Source: Gammaproteobacteria bacterium (GTDB lineage Bacteria > Pseudomonadota > Gammaproteobacteria > Xanthomonadales > Xanthomonadaceae). Taken from it: a DNA stretch of 53,356 bases. The stretch lies in contig JANXUD010000116.1 of the NCBI GenBank assembly GCA_025352045.1, forward strand, positions 1 through 53,356, written 5' to 3'. Shown piece after piece: positions 31,926-40,598 of this stretch. The notes beneath the pieces were generated by a model. The model made no database searches and was not told the DNA's origin. It saw only the letters and a list, made by a program, of their open reading frames with translations. Within the stretch, counting starts at the first letter, position 1. Each line of letters opens with the position of its first letter. The position numbers and the translations under genes were made by a program.

Positions 31926-32594
31926 TCAGCGCGGAAGCGTGTAGTTGATCGGCAGCAAGGCAAACGCTTCCACCGCGCGGCCGTCCTGCATCGCCGGCAC
32001 GAAATGCCAGCGCGCCTGGACGAATTTCCGCGCCGCTTCGTCCAGGAGGGTGGACCCGCTGCTGCGCTCGATGGTCACCTCGACAGGATGGCCACCGGCA
32101 TCCACGCGGATGCGCAGCACGACTTCGCCGGCCAGCCGGCGTGCGATGCCCTGCGCCGGATAAGGCGGCACCGGGGCGATGTCCGCGGCGATCTGGGCGA
32201 TCACCGGTTCGCTCGACGGGCTGCCGAAACCCGTCGGCGGTAGCGCGGGCGTGGGGTCCACGTAGGGATCGATCGGCGAGGTCGAGTCATCGACGGGAAC
32301 CTGCGGCGGATCCTGGATCGGCACCGGCGCGGCACGCGGCCTGGGCAGGGCCTGCGTGGTGACCGGATGCGGGGGGAGCGGAACCGGGATCAGCGTCTTC
32401 GGCTTGAAGATCGGAACCACGACGATGTCCTGGTCGTCGACGCTTGGCGCCGGCGCCGTCGCCACCGGCATCAGCAGGGTCATCAGCACCACCACGTGCA
32501 CGGCGATCGCCACGCTGGTGGCGGCGATGCGCTTGGGATCGAGCTGCGCCAACGCGGCGAGGGGCGAGGCGGGCAGGGCGAGGGCGCGTTCCAT
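31926..32594 (-). CDS. TonB family energy-transducer-like protein
   Basis: A 222-residue protein. One N-terminal membrane helix (about 24-44, with an internal His) and a Pro-rich periplasmic spacer (50-135: P-V-P-L-P-P-H-P, P-R-P-R-A-A-P) lead to a TonB C-terminal domain (about 140-222: P-P-Y-P-A-Q-G-I-A-R-R-L-A-G-E-V-V-L-R-I-R-V-D-A-G-G). TonB proteins pass inner-membrane energy to outer-membrane receptors. No ExbB/ExbD or receptor gene is adjacent, so it may be an accessory TonB paralogue or a TonB-like structural protein. Confidence 0.88.
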   Translation of the reverse strand: MERALALPASPLAALAQLDPKRIAATSVAIAVHVVVLMTLLMPVATAPAPSVDDQDIVVVPIFKPKTLIPVPLPPHPVTTQALPRPRAAPVPIQDPPQVPVDDSTSPIDPYVDPTPALPPTGFGSPSSEPVIAQIAADIAPVPPYPAQGIARRLAGEVVLRIRVDAGGHPVEVTIERSSGSTLLDEAARKFVQARWHFVPAMQDGRAVEAFALLPINYTLPR

Positions 32595-32725
32595 GGCAGG
32601 GCTCTCCGCGGTGGGTTCAAGGCGGTGAACGCGCGTGCGCGCCCGATGGGGTTGGCGATCCCGCGCCCGGTCCGCGCCGCAGCGGAATCGGTGGCGACGC
32701 GCTAGGATGTGGCCGAGGTCTTCCC

Positions 32726-33253
32726 ATGCGCCGACGCTGTGTTTCCCGATTGCATTCGCCGAACTCCGCCCGGTCCGGGGGCGGCCTCGACCGCGTGGCC
32801 GCCGCGCTGCTGGTCGCCGGCCTTCTGCTGGCCGGCTGCGGGCGCGAGGCTGCACCGAATGGACAGGCTGCCGGCGCGGCAAGCGATGGCGCGGGTCCCG
32901 CCGGGCCAGCGCTCGCCGAGGGCGACACCGAACGCACCTGGGTCGGCCTGCTGCCCTGCAGCGATTGCCAAGGCGTGGACACGCGCCTGGTGCTGCGCGT
33001 GCAGGGCGCGCGCCGCGATTACCTGATGACCGAAACCTACCTCGCCAGCGATGGCGGCAAGCGTTTCAGTCGCGCGGGCGCCTGGACCGAGGCGCAGGTC
33101 CCCGCCGATGGTGGAGCGACCATCGTCTACCAGCTCGATCCCGAGCGCGCAGGCGAGCGCTTCTCGCTGCAGCCCGATGGCGCCCTGGAACTGCTGGATG
33201 GCGACGGCAAGCCGCCCCCCGACGTCCTGGCCTATCGCCTGCAGCGGCTCTGA
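32726..33253 (+). CDS. NlpE-like lipoprotein (copper-resistance/envelope-stress type)
   Basis: A 175-residue lipoprotein: lipobox L-L-A-G-C at about 35-39, then the NlpE N-terminal pattern W-V-G-L-L-P-C-S-D-C-Q-G-V-D-T-R-L-V-L. It includes the C-x-x-C pair that in E. coli NlpE senses copper and redox stress. The C-terminal OB-fold of E. coli NlpE is absent, so this is the short form. The copper operon lies 5 kb downstream, but no direct link can be seen. Confidence 0.83.
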   Translation: MRRRCVSRLHSPNSARSGGGLDRVAAALLVAGLLLAGCGREAAPNGQAAGAASDGAGPAGPALAEGDTERTWVGLLPCSDCQGVDTRLVLRVQGARRDYLMTETYLASDGGKRFSRAGAWTEAQVPADGGATIVYQLDPERAGERFSLQPDGALELLDGDGKPPPDVLAYRLQRL

Positions 33254-33341
33254 AGCGGCCATCGGGACGCTGCTGGACTGACTTAAGGGCGGTTCATCGC
33301 ACCCGTTCAGACTTCTCCCGACCCCAAGGAGGGACCGTCCC

Positions 33342-33986
33342 ATGAACACTAACAAGATCTTGCTCGCCTTTGCGCTCGGCCTCGGCGTTGCCGGCGCGGC
33401 CAACGCGCAAGTCATCAGCTACAACCCCCGTAGCGGCGACGTGTGGGTGGACAACCAGCTCGGCTACATGAATGACTACGGCCGCAGCTACAACGACAAC
33501 TTCGTGGACGACATCGTCTCCAACTTCGGCGCGCCGCGTTACCTGGTCAACGACCTGCTGACCACCCGCCGCTGGAACCCGGGCGACGTCTATTACGCTT
33601 GCGCGATCGCCTACCAGGCGCGCCGCCCCTGCGGCGATGTCGCCAACATGTACGAGCAGAACCGCGGCCAGGGCTGGGGCGTGGTTGCCCAGCGCATGGG
33701 CATCAAGCCGGGCTCGGCCGAGTTCCACGCGCTGAAGGGACAGTTGGGCAAGTCCCATGGCCGCTACTCGAGCTATTCGGGATCGCACCCGATGCGCATG
33801 GACGACAAGCACGGCAACCCGCACAAGGCCATGAACACCCAGTACGACGACGGCGGCCCGGGCAAGTCCGGCAAGTCGCACGGCAATGGCAATGGCGGCG
33901 ACGAGGACAAGGGAAACGGCAAGGAACACGGCGAGGAACACGGCAATGGAAACGGCCAGGGCAAGGGCAAGGGCAAGAACCATTGA
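33342..33986 (+). CDS. Exported protein with Gly/Lys/His-rich tail
   Basis: A 214-residue protein with a signal peptide (1-22, ending A-N-A-Q). A compact domain (about 25-140) has many Tyr and Asn (Y-N-P-R-S-G-D-V-W-V-D-N-Q-L-G-Y; Y-Y-A-C-A-I-A-Y-Q) and two Cys. The tail (about 165-214) repeats G-N-G-x-G/H/E/K units and ends G-K-G-K-N-H, suited to polyanion or metal binding. AAGGAGG lies just before ATG 33342. The function is unknown. Confidence 0.75.
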   Translation: MNTNKILLAFALGLGVAGAANAQVISYNPRSGDVWVDNQLGYMNDYGRSYNDNFVDDIVSNFGAPRYLVNDLLTTRRWNPGDVYYACAIAYQARRPCGDVANMYEQNRGQGWGVVAQRMGIKPGSAEFHALKGQLGKSHGRYSSYSGSHPMRMDDKHGNPHKAMNTQYDDGGPGKSGKSHGNGNGGDEDKGNGKEHGEEHGNGNGQGKGKGKNH

Positions 33987-34390
33987 CCGAGCTTGCACCT
34001 GAACTGGTGACGCATCGCGGCGGCTGTCATTGCCGCCGCGTGCGTTTCGAAGTCGATGCGCCCGCGCGCCTGCAGGTGCAGGACTGCAACTGTTCGCTCT
34101 GCCGCATGAGTGGCTTCCTGCACCTGATCGTCCCGGCATCCCGGTTCCGGCTCCTGTCCGGCGCGGGGGACCTCAGCGAATACACCTTCAACACCGGCGT
34201 GGCGAAGCACCGCTTCTGCCGCGCCTGCGGGGTCAAGAGTTTCTACATCCCGCGCTCCAACCCCGACGGGGTGGACGTCAATGCGCGCTGCCTCGACCCC
34301 GGCACCGTCGAGTCGCTCGACATCGAGGCCTTCGACGGCGTGCGCTGGGAAGACAACGCCGGCACGCTGGAACACCTCAGCCGCATCTGA
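33983..34390 (+). CDS. GFA family protein (glutathione-dependent formaldehyde-activating enzyme-like)
   Basis: A 135-residue zinc-binding protein. The GFA signature is clear: G-G-C-H-C near residue 15, C-N-C-S-L-C (about 35-40), F-C-R-A-C-G-V-K-S-F-Y (about 76-86). Gfa-type enzymes were proposed to form S-hydroxymethylglutathione; most homologues have untested functions. A TTG (33983) overlapping the previous stop (TTGA) is the likely coupled start; GTG 34007 is an alternative. Confidence 0.85.
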   Translation: MTELAPELVTHRGGCHCRRVRFEVDAPARLQVQDCNCSLCRMSGFLHLIVPASRFRLLSGAGDLSEYTFNTGVAKHRFCRACGVKSFYIPRSNPDGVDVNARCLDPGTVESLDIEAFDGVRWEDNAGTLEHLSRI

Positions 34391-34402
34391 ACCGGCCCCG
34401 CC

Positions 34403-35488
34403 CTAGTCCAGGCGCTTGCTGATGCGCAGCGTCGAGATGGTCAGCAGCACCGCACCGATCGCCGCCAGCGCGAGCATGTCGTTGGGCAGGTCCGACAAGC
34501 GCGCCCCGCGCACCATGATCCCGCGGATCAGGCGGATGAAGTGGGTCATCGGCAGGATTTCCGACAGCCACTGCGCCTCGCGCGGCATGCCGGCGTACGG
34601 GAACATGAAGCCCGACAGCAGGATCTGCGGCAGGAAGGTGAAAAACGCCAGCTGCATCGCCTGGAACTGCGACTTGGCCAGGGTCGAGATCAAGATGCCA
34701 AGCGACAGGTTGGCGATGATGAAGAGCAGGGCCGAGGCATAGACCTCGACCAGCAGGCCGCGGATCGGCACCGCGAACACCAGCTTGCCCAGCACCAGCA
34801 CGACCGTCACCTGCACCAGCCCGATGGCGACGAAGGGCAGCACCTTGCCCAGCGTCAGCTCCCAGGGCGACACCGGGGTGGCGATCAGCATCTCCAGGTT
34901 GCCGCGTTCGCGCTCGCGCACCAGGGCCATGCCAGTGAACATCACCAGAGTCATGGTCAGGATCAACCCGATCAGCCCGGGCACCGTGTTGACCGGCGCC
35001 CGGCGCTCCGGATTGTAGAAGTTGACGACCTCGACGCCCTGGTAATTGGCGCGCCCGCCCGGCAGCGGCAGGGCCGCCAGTTGCCGCGCCGCCGACTGCA
35101 CGGTCGGGTCAGAGCCGTCGACCATCACCTGCATGGCCGCGCGATCGCGGAGCTCCAGGCGGCGGTCGAGGTCGGGTGGCAACACGATGCCGACGCTGAT
35201 CCGTCCGCGACGCAGGGCATCCCCGAGTTGCTGCGGCGTGTCCGCCGGCACGTCCTGCAGCGTCAGCAACCCGGTAGCCTCGATGGACGCCACGATCTCG
35301 CGCGATCGGGCGGTCTGCGCCTGGTCGACGATGGCCGCGTCGATGTGCCGGATGTCCAAATTAATCGCGAAACCGAACAGCAGCAGCTGCATGGTCGGGA
35401 TGCCGAGGATCATGGCGAAGGTCAGCCGGTCCCGGCGCAGTTGCCGCAGTTCCTTGACCACGATCGCGAGCAGGCGGGTCGTGTTCAT
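34403..35488 (-). CDS. ABC-2 type efflux permease
   Basis: A 361-residue inner-membrane permease of the YhhJ/YbhR type: an N-terminal helix (about 23-45), a periplasmic domain (50-170), then five helices. It has the ABC-2 signature E-R-E-R-G-N-L-E-M-L-I-A-T-P-V. ATG 35488 overlaps the ATPase stop (ATGA). It is the last gene of the tetR-hlyD-ABC-ABC2 operon. Related E. coli operons have two permeases; here one gene must give a homodimer. Confidence 0.92.
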   Translation of the reverse strand: MNTTRLLAIVVKELRQLRRDRLTFAMILGIPTMQLLLFGFAINLDIRHIDAAIVDQAQTARSREIVASIEATGLLTLQDVPADTPQQLGDALRRGRISVGIVLPPDLDRRLELRDRAAMQVMVDGSDPTVQSAARQLAALPLPGGRANYQGVEVVNFYNPERRAPVNTVPGLIGLILTMTLVMFTGMALVRERERGNLEMLIATPVSPWELTLGKVLPFVAIGLVQVTVVLVLGKLVFAVPIRGLLVEVYASALLFIIANLSLGILISTLAKSQFQAMQLAFFTFLPQILLSGFMFPYAGMPREAQWLSEILPMTHFIRLIRGIMVRGARLSDLPNDMLALAAIGAVLLTISTLRISKRLD

Positions 35489-36510
35489 GCCGCGGCCTTG
35501 CCACGACCGCTGCCGCTGTCGTCGCCACCACCGCCGCCGACTGCGCGCACCGCTGCGCCATCGCCCGGAGGCGCGCGCGTCGCGGCGACGAACACGTCTT
35601 CCAGGTTGGGCGCCACCAGGTCGATCGCCCCCAGCGGCGCGTCACCCGCCAGGGCCTGCAGCGCTGCTTCATCGATGGACGATGCGGCCAGCACGCGCAG
35701 GTCGTTGCCGATCTGTGCCACGCCCAGCACGCCCGGCGCGTCGCGCAGGCGCTTGTCCAGGACGCGGGTCTGGGCGCTGCGCAGCCGCCAGACGCGGCCG
35801 GGCAGGGCGGCGGTGAGTTCGGCCGGGGTGCCATCGGCAACCAGGCGCCCGCTCTCCAGGATCGCCAGGCGATGGCAGCGCTCGGCCTCGTCCATGTAAT
35901 GCGTGGACACGAGCAGGGTGGTGCCCGCATCGGCGAGTTCGAACAGGCTGGACCAGAACTCGCGCCGCGATTCCGGATCCACCGCGCTGGTGGGTTCGTC
36001 CAGCAGCAACAGCTCGGGCTCGTGAAGCACCGAGCCGGCCAGCGCGAGTCGTTGCTTCTGGCCGCCGGACAGGGTGCCGGCCAGTTGCTTCAACCGGTCG
36101 CCGAAGTGGTAGCGCGCGATGGCCTCGTCGATGCGCCGCCTGGCCAGGGCGCGCGGCAGGTCGTGCACCGCCGCGAGGAACTGCAGGTTCTCCAGCACCG
36201 TGAGGTCTTCGTACAGCGAGAACTTCTGGGTCATGTAGCCGATCCGGCGCTTGAGCGCTTCGGCCTGCGCGGGGATCTTCAGCCCGAGCACTTCCACCTC
36301 GCCCTCGCTGGGCGTCAGCAGGCCGCATAGCATGCGCAGCGTGGTGGACTTGCCCGAACCATTGGGCCCGAGGAAGCCATAGACCTGCGAGCGCGGGATC
36401 GACAGGTCCACGTGGTCCACCGCCACCAGGGTGCCGAAACGTCTGGTCAAGCCGCGCGCCGTGATGGCGACGGGTTCCAGGAAGCGTGGCGGCGCCGCGT
36501 GGCCGGCCAT
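35485..36510 (-). CDS. ABC transporter ATP-binding protein (multidrug efflux type)
   Basis: A 341-residue ATPase with Walker A G-P-N-G-S-G-K-S-T (near 49-57), signature L-S-G-G-Q-K-Q-R and Walker B L-L-L-L-D-E-P-T-S-A-V-D-P. The switch His is in S-T-H-Y-M-D-E. A DUF4162-like C-terminal domain follows, then a Gly/Asp-rich tail (D-G-A-A-V-R-A-V-G-G-G-G-G). ATG 36510 lies 1 bp after the HlyD stop. It works with the permease at 34403 and the adaptor at 36512. Confidence 0.94.
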   Translation of the reverse strand: MAGHAAPPRFLEPVAITARGLTRRFGTLVAVDHVDLSIPRSQVYGFLGPNGSGKSTTLRMLCGLLTPSEGEVEVLGLKIPAQAEALKRRIGYMTQKFSLYEDLTVLENLQFLAAVHDLPRALARRRIDEAIARYHFGDRLKQLAGTLSGGQKQRLALAGSVLHEPELLLLDEPTSAVDPESRREFWSSLFELADAGTTLLVSTHYMDEAERCHRLAILESGRLVADGTPAELTAALPGRVWRLRSAQTRVLDKRLRDAPGVLGVAQIGNDLRVLAASSIDEAALQALAGDAPLGAIDLVAPNLEDVFVAATRAPPGDGAAVRAVGGGGGDDSGSGRGKAAA

Positions 36511-36511
36511 G

Positions 36512-37504
36512 TCAGCGCGCGACCTGCGCCTGCACGGGGACGCCGGCGGGCAGGCTGGCGGCATCGGCGTCGGTCAGCACCAGCTCGGCGCGATAGACCA
36601 GGCGGCTTGCGTCGTCGCCGGTCAGCGCGTAGTAGGGCGTGAACGCGGGCTCGCGCGCGATGCTGCGCAGGCTGGCGTGGCGCAGCGCGGTGCTGCCCTG
36701 CACGTGCAGGTCGAAGCGCTGGCCTTCGTGCAGCCCGACGCGGCGCGACTCCGGCACGTAGACCCGCGCATACGGCGCGTCGCCGACCAGCAGGCTCACC
36801 AGGGTGGCGCCGACCGGCGGCTGGTCGCCTTGCTTGAAGGGCAGGGCATCGATCCGGCCGGCGCGCGGCGCATGCAATTGCAGGCGCGCGCGGTCCAGCG
36901 CCAGCGCCTGCTGCGCCGCCTGCGCACTGGCGAGCGCGGCCTCGGCCTGCGCGACCTGTTCCGGGCGCGTGCCGTGGGTGAGTTCGCGCAATTGCGCCTG
37001 GGCCGCGGCGACCTGCGCGGTGGCGCGGTCGCGGGTGGCTCGCGCGGCGTCCAGGCTGGCGCGGGCGACCAGTTGCTTCGCCGCCAGGTCGGCCTGGCGC
37101 GCGTACTGCTTCGCCGACTCGACCTGGCTGGCCTGGGCACTGGCGAGCGCCGCACGCGAGGCATCGAGCTGCTCGACGCGGCTGCCTTGGATGAGTTCGG
37201 CGACCCGCGCCCGGGCCTGCGACACCGCCGCATCGGCTTGGGCCAAGCGCGCCTGCATGCGCCGGTCGTCCAGCACCAGCAGCAGGTCGCCCTGCTTCAC
37301 GGCCTGGCCCTCGTGCACCGCGATGCGCAGGATCGGCTCGCTGGCTTCGGCCGGCACGCCGATGCGGTCCCACTCGAGCGTGCCGAGCAGGGGCGCGTCG
37401 GCCTGGTCCTGGTGGCAAGCGGAGAGCAGCGCGATGCCGGCGATGGCCAGGACCGCGGCGGCGGAAGCGCGCCGCGCGGGCGCGGGCGTGTCAGGTGCGT
37501 GCAT
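36512..37504 (-). CDS. HlyD/MFP-type periplasmic adaptor lipoprotein
   Basis: A 330-residue membrane-fusion protein linking an ABC exporter to an outer-membrane channel. A lipobox L-L-S-A-C (about 28-32) suggests lipid anchoring. A biotinyl-lipoyl-like half (V-H-E-G-Q-A-V-K-Q-G-D-L-L-L-V-L-D) is followed by a long coiled-coil hairpin (about 75-200: repeated A-x-A-x-x-x-L-A-x-A-Q-A) and the second lipoyl and beta-barrel parts. ATG 37504 lies inside the end of the tetR gene (14-bp overlap). Confidence 0.9.
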   Translation of the reverse strand: MHAPDTPAPARRASAAAVLAIAGIALLSACHQDQADAPLLGTLEWDRIGVPAEASEPILRIAVHEGQAVKQGDLLLVLDDRRMQARLAQADAAVSQARARVAELIQGSRVEQLDASRAALASAQASQVESAKQYARQADLAAKQLVARASLDAARATRDRATAQVAAAQAQLRELTHGTRPEQVAQAEAALASAQAAQQALALDRARLQLHAPRAGRIDALPFKQGDQPPVGATLVSLLVGDAPYARVYVPESRRVGLHEGQRFDLHVQGSTALRHASLRSIAREPAFTPYYALTGDDASRLVYRAELVLTDADAASLPAGVPVQAQVAR

Positions 37505-38159
37505 CGCGATTCTCCAGTCCGGCATCGAGCAGGGCGAGGGTGTGCTGGCGCAACAGGGCATGGTCGAGCCCGGCATCGGGAAACACCCGGCGCCAAATGC
37601 CCTCGGCGGCGAGCGGGAACAGGGTGAGTCCGACCAGGGACACCACCAGCAGGCGCGGGTCGAGTCGCGGGTTGATGGCGCCCTGTGCCTGGGCGCGTGC
37701 GAATCGTTCGGCCAGTGCCCGGGGCACCATCGGCGCCACCCGCGACAGCAGCATCTCGCGCAATGCACCACCCTCGGTGAGGATCTCGCGCACCCAGATC
37801 ACCGGCAGCCAGGGGAAGCGCTCGACGAGGGCATGCACCCCGGCCACGAAGCTGGCGATCAACTCGCGCGGTGGCTGGTCGGGCGCACCCAGCAGCGTGC
37901 GCAGGCCAAGCGCGACCTGCATGAAGCGCTCCTCCACGACAGCGTCCTGGAGCGCCTGCTTGCTGCCGAAGTAATAGTGCACCAGCGCAGGCGTGACGCC
38001 GGCGCGCGCGGCGATGGCTTTCAGCGAGGTGGCGCGGATGCCTTCAGCGGCGAAAGCGGCCAGCGCCGCGTCAAGCAGGTGCTCGCGCAAGTCCGCATCG
38101 CCCTGGGCCGGCCGGCCGGGGCGGCGACGGGGCGGGGAACGGGTCCGGGCAGCAGGCAT
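37491..38159 (-). CDS. TetR family repressor of the efflux operon
   Basis: A 222-residue regulator. The N-terminal helix-turn-helix is typical (L-L-D-A-A-L-A-A-F-A-A-E-G-I-R-A-T-S-L-K-A-I-A-A-R-A-G-V, then L-V-H-Y-Y-F-G-S-K). A CecR/YbiH-type C-terminal domain follows. Gene order tetR-hlyD-ATPase-permease parallels the E. coli cecR-ybhGFSR operon, whose repressor is relieved by drugs. The promoter at 38166-38194 puts the transcript start at or next to ATG 38159, so the mRNA is probably leaderless. Confidence 0.93.
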   Translation of the reverse strand: MPAARTRSPPRRRPGRPAQGDADLREHLLDAALAAFAAEGIRATSLKAIAARAGVTPALVHYYFGSKQALQDAVVEERFMQVALGLRTLLGAPDQPPRELIASFVAGVHALVERFPWLPVIWVREILTEGGALREMLLSRVAPMVPRALAERFARAQAQGAINPRLDPRLLVVSLVGLTLFPLAAEGIWRRVFPDAGLDHALLRQHTLALLDAGLENRDART

Positions 38160-38165
38160 CGGAAA

Positions 38166-38194
38166 ATATTAAATCACAAATTAATAACTGGCAA
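38166..38194 (-). promoter_or_regulatory. Promoter and TetR-type operator of the efflux operon
   Basis: On the minus strand TTGCCA (38194-38189) and TAATAT (38171-38166) are separated by exactly 17 bp. The spacer and -10 are covered by a palindrome, TATTAA (38167-38172) and TTAATA (38181-38186), AT-rich in a GC-rich genome. A repressor bound there would block polymerase. The initiation point falls at about 38159-38160, the ATG itself. Confidence 0.75.
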
Positions 38195-38281
38195 GCGCTT
38201 GCCACGGGCCAGCCAAGCGGGGGGGTGAATGGCCGGGCGCGCGATGACACGGCGCCGACGTGGTGGCGCTAGACTGGTGGC

Positions 38282-38734
38282 ATGTCCCCCGCGTCCATCC
38301 TGCTCCGCGTGTTCCTCAGCCTGTCCCTGGCGCTGGGCGGTGCCGCGCCGGCGATGGCGCGGATCGGCAGCGGCGGCGCCCACGTCGCCGCGGCGGCCAA
38401 TGCGCATGCCACGGCGTCGCGGACACAGGCGTCGACGCAGGTGTCGATGCCCTGCCACGCGCACGGTTCCATGGCCGCTGCCGCAATACCCGCCGCCGCG
38501 GCCCCCATCGCTGCAGGCAAGCACATGCCGCGCCACGGCGATGGCTGTTGTCCCCCGGGCAAGTGTGACTGTGCCTTCGTCCAGGTCGCGCAGCTGGGCA
38601 CTGGCACCGCCACCGCCCTGCCCGGCGCCCTGCGTCACCCAGCGGTTGCGACCCGCCTGCGCATGGGTCATCGCGAGCCCCTGCTGCCCAGCCTCATCCG
38701 ACCTCCGAGCGCACCGGCCGTCCAGGGCGCCTAG
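38282..38734 (+). CDS. copL: CopL-family metal-binding regulatory protein
   Basis: A 150-residue exported protein: signal peptide (1-26, L-L-R-V-F-L-S-L-S-L-A-L-G-G-A), then His/Met/Cys-rich metal-binding stretches (S-M-P-C-H-A-H-G-S-M; H-M-P-R-H-G-D-G-C-C-P-P-G-K-C-D-C) and the typical end L-P-S-L-I-R-P-P. CopL precedes copAB in Xanthomonas and Stenotrophomonas and is needed for their copper-induced expression. It is 76 bp before copA. Confidence 0.88.
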   Translation: MSPASILLRVFLSLSLALGGAAPAMARIGSGGAHVAAAANAHATASRTQASTQVSMPCHAHGSMAAAAIPAAAAPIAAGKHMPRHGDGCCPPGKCDCAFVQVAQLGTGTATALPGALRHPAVATRLRMGHREPLLPSLIRPPSAPAVQGA

Positions 38735-38810
38735 CGCCCGTCCCGCCGCGCCCGCGCCCGCCGCGGGCGCAGCCACGGCGTCATGCCGTCCGTCCTCCCG
38801 GAGCGTCAAC

Positions 38811-40598
38811 ATGTCCATTCGTGATTCCGATGCCGCGCGCGCGGCCAGTTCGCGTCGCCGCTTCCTGCAGGGCCTGGCCGCCGGCGGCGCCGTCGCCGGG
38901 CTCGGCCTTTGGCCGCGTGCGAGCTGGGCCTTGCAGGCGCCCGCGCAACCCGGCGTCCTCGCTGGCACCGAGTTCGATCTCAGCATCGGTGAAACGCCGA
39001 TGAACTTCACCGGCCGCACCCGCGCCGCAATCACCGTCAACGGATCGCTGCCGGCGCCGATCCTGCGCTGGAAGCAGGGCACGACGGTGAACCTGCGCGT
39101 GCGCAACGTGCTTCCGGAAGGCTCGGTCCACGGCCACATGGCCTCGATCCACTGGCACGGCATCCTGCTGCCGGCCAACATGGACGGCGTACCCGGCCTG
39201 AGCTTCGACGGCATCCATCGCGGCGAAGCTTATGCCTACCGCTTCGACGTGCGCCAGGCGGGTACCTACTGGTACCACAGCCATTCCGCCTTCCAGGAAC
39301 AGTCCGGCCTGTACGGCGCGCTGGTGATCGACCCGGTCGAGCCCGAGCCCTTCAGCTACGACCGGGACTATGTCGTCCTGCTCAGCGACTGGACCGACCT
39401 GGCTGGCGAGGCGCTGTTCGCGCGCCTGAAGAAGGACTCCAGCTACGACAACCTGCAAAAGCGCACCGTCGGCGACTACCTGCGCGACACGCGGGCGAAC
39501 GGCGCGGCGGCCACCCGCGCCGATCGCGCCATGTGGGGCCGCATGCGCATGACGCCGACCGACCTGTCCGACGTCAATGCGCACACCTACTCCTACCTGA
39601 TGAACGGGACGACGGCGGTCGGCAACTGGACTGGACTGTTCCGAACCGGTGAAAAAGTCCGGTTGCGCCTGATCAACGGTTCGTCGATGACCCATTTCGA
39701 CGTGCGCATCCCCGGCCTTCAGCTGACCGTGGTCGCGGCCGACGGCCAGCTCGTGCATCCGGTGACGGTGGACGAATTGCGCATCGCCACCGCCGAGGTG
39801 TTCGACGTGATCGTCGAGCCGAGCGGGCAGGACGCCTTCACGGTTTTTGCCCAGGACCTCGGGCGAACGGGCTACGTGTCCGGCACGCTCGCGGTGCGCG
39901 AAGGACTTCGCGCGCCGGTGCCGCCAGTGGATGCGCGCCCGATCCTGTCCATGGCCGACATGGGCATGGGCATGGGCGGGATGGCCGGCAAGGGCGGCAT
40001 GGAAGGAATGGCTGGCATGGAAGGAATGGAAGGAATGGCTGGCATGGAGCACGCTCCCGTCGCATCGCCCGTCCATCCAGCGAGCAAAGCGCACAACCCG
40101 CTGGTGGACATGCAGGCCACGGCGCCAACGTCGCGGCTGGACGATCCGGGCATCGGCCTGCGCGACAACGGCCGCAAGGCGCTCAGCTATTCCATGCTGC
40201 GCAGCAAGTTCGACGACCCGGACGGCCGCACGCCCGGGCGTGAGATCGAGCTGCACCTCACCGGGCACATGGAAAAATTCGCCTGGAGTTTCAATGGCCA
40301 GGATTTTGCCGGCGCCGAACCGCTGCGCTTCACCTATGGCGAGCGCCTGCGCATCGTCCTGGTCAACGACACGATGATGAGCCATCCCATCCACCTGCAC
40401 GGCATGTGGAGCGACCTGGAGGACGCCGACGGCGCCTTCATGCTGCGCAAGCACACGATCGACATGCCGCCCGGCACGCGGCGCAGCTATCGCGTGCGCG
40501 CCGATGCGCTGGGCAGCTGGGCCTACCACTGCCACCTGCTCTACCACATGGAGGCCGGCATGATGCGCACGGTGCAGGTCGGGGAGGGCAAGGCATGA
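38811..40598 (+). CDS. copA: CopA multicopper oxidase (copper resistance)
   Basis: A 595-residue periplasmic oxidase, exported by the Tat path (S14-R-R-R-F-L-Q). Copper ligands: H114-W-H116-G, H156-S-H158, H525-P-I-H528-L-H530, and H573-C574-H575 with H579 and M584. So type 1, 2 and 3 sites are complete. A Met-rich segment M381-M412 (repeats of M-E-G-M and M-G-M) is the expected copper store. It oxidises Cu(I) to the less toxic Cu(II). Its stop overlaps copB (ATGA). Confidence 0.95.
   Translation: MSIRDSDAARAASSRRRFLQGLAAGGAVAGLGLWPRASWALQAPAQPGVLAGTEFDLSIGETPMNFTGRTRAAITVNGSLPAPILRWKQGTTVNLRVRNVLPEGSVHGHMASIHWHGILLPANMDGVPGLSFDGIHRGEAYAYRFDVRQAGTYWYHSHSAFQEQSGLYGALVIDPVEPEPFSYDRDYVVLLSDWTDLAGEALFARLKKDSSYDNLQKRTVGDYLRDTRANGAAATRADRAMWGRMRMTPTDLSDVNAHTYSYLMNGTTAVGNWTGLFRTGEKVRLRLINGSSMTHFDVRIPGLQLTVVAADGQLVHPVTVDELRIATAEVFDVIVEPSGQDAFTVFAQDLGRTGYVSGTLAVREGLRAPVPPVDARPILSMADMGMGMGGMAGKGGMEGMAGMEGMEGMAGMEHAPVASPVHPASKAHNPLVDMQATAPTSRLDDPGIGLRDNGRKALSYSMLRSKFDDPDGRTPGREIELHLTGHMEKFAWSFNGQDFAGAEPLRFTYGERLRIVLVNDTMMSHPIHLHGMWSDLEDADGAFMLRKHTIDMPPGTRRSYRVRADALGSWAYHCHLLYHMEAGMMRTVQVGEGKA

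Noticed and set aside
39951-40052. Short tandem repeats in copA as a possible mobile or CRISPR-like array
   Set aside because: They encode the Met-rich copper-binding segment of CopA in frame and have no spacer structure.
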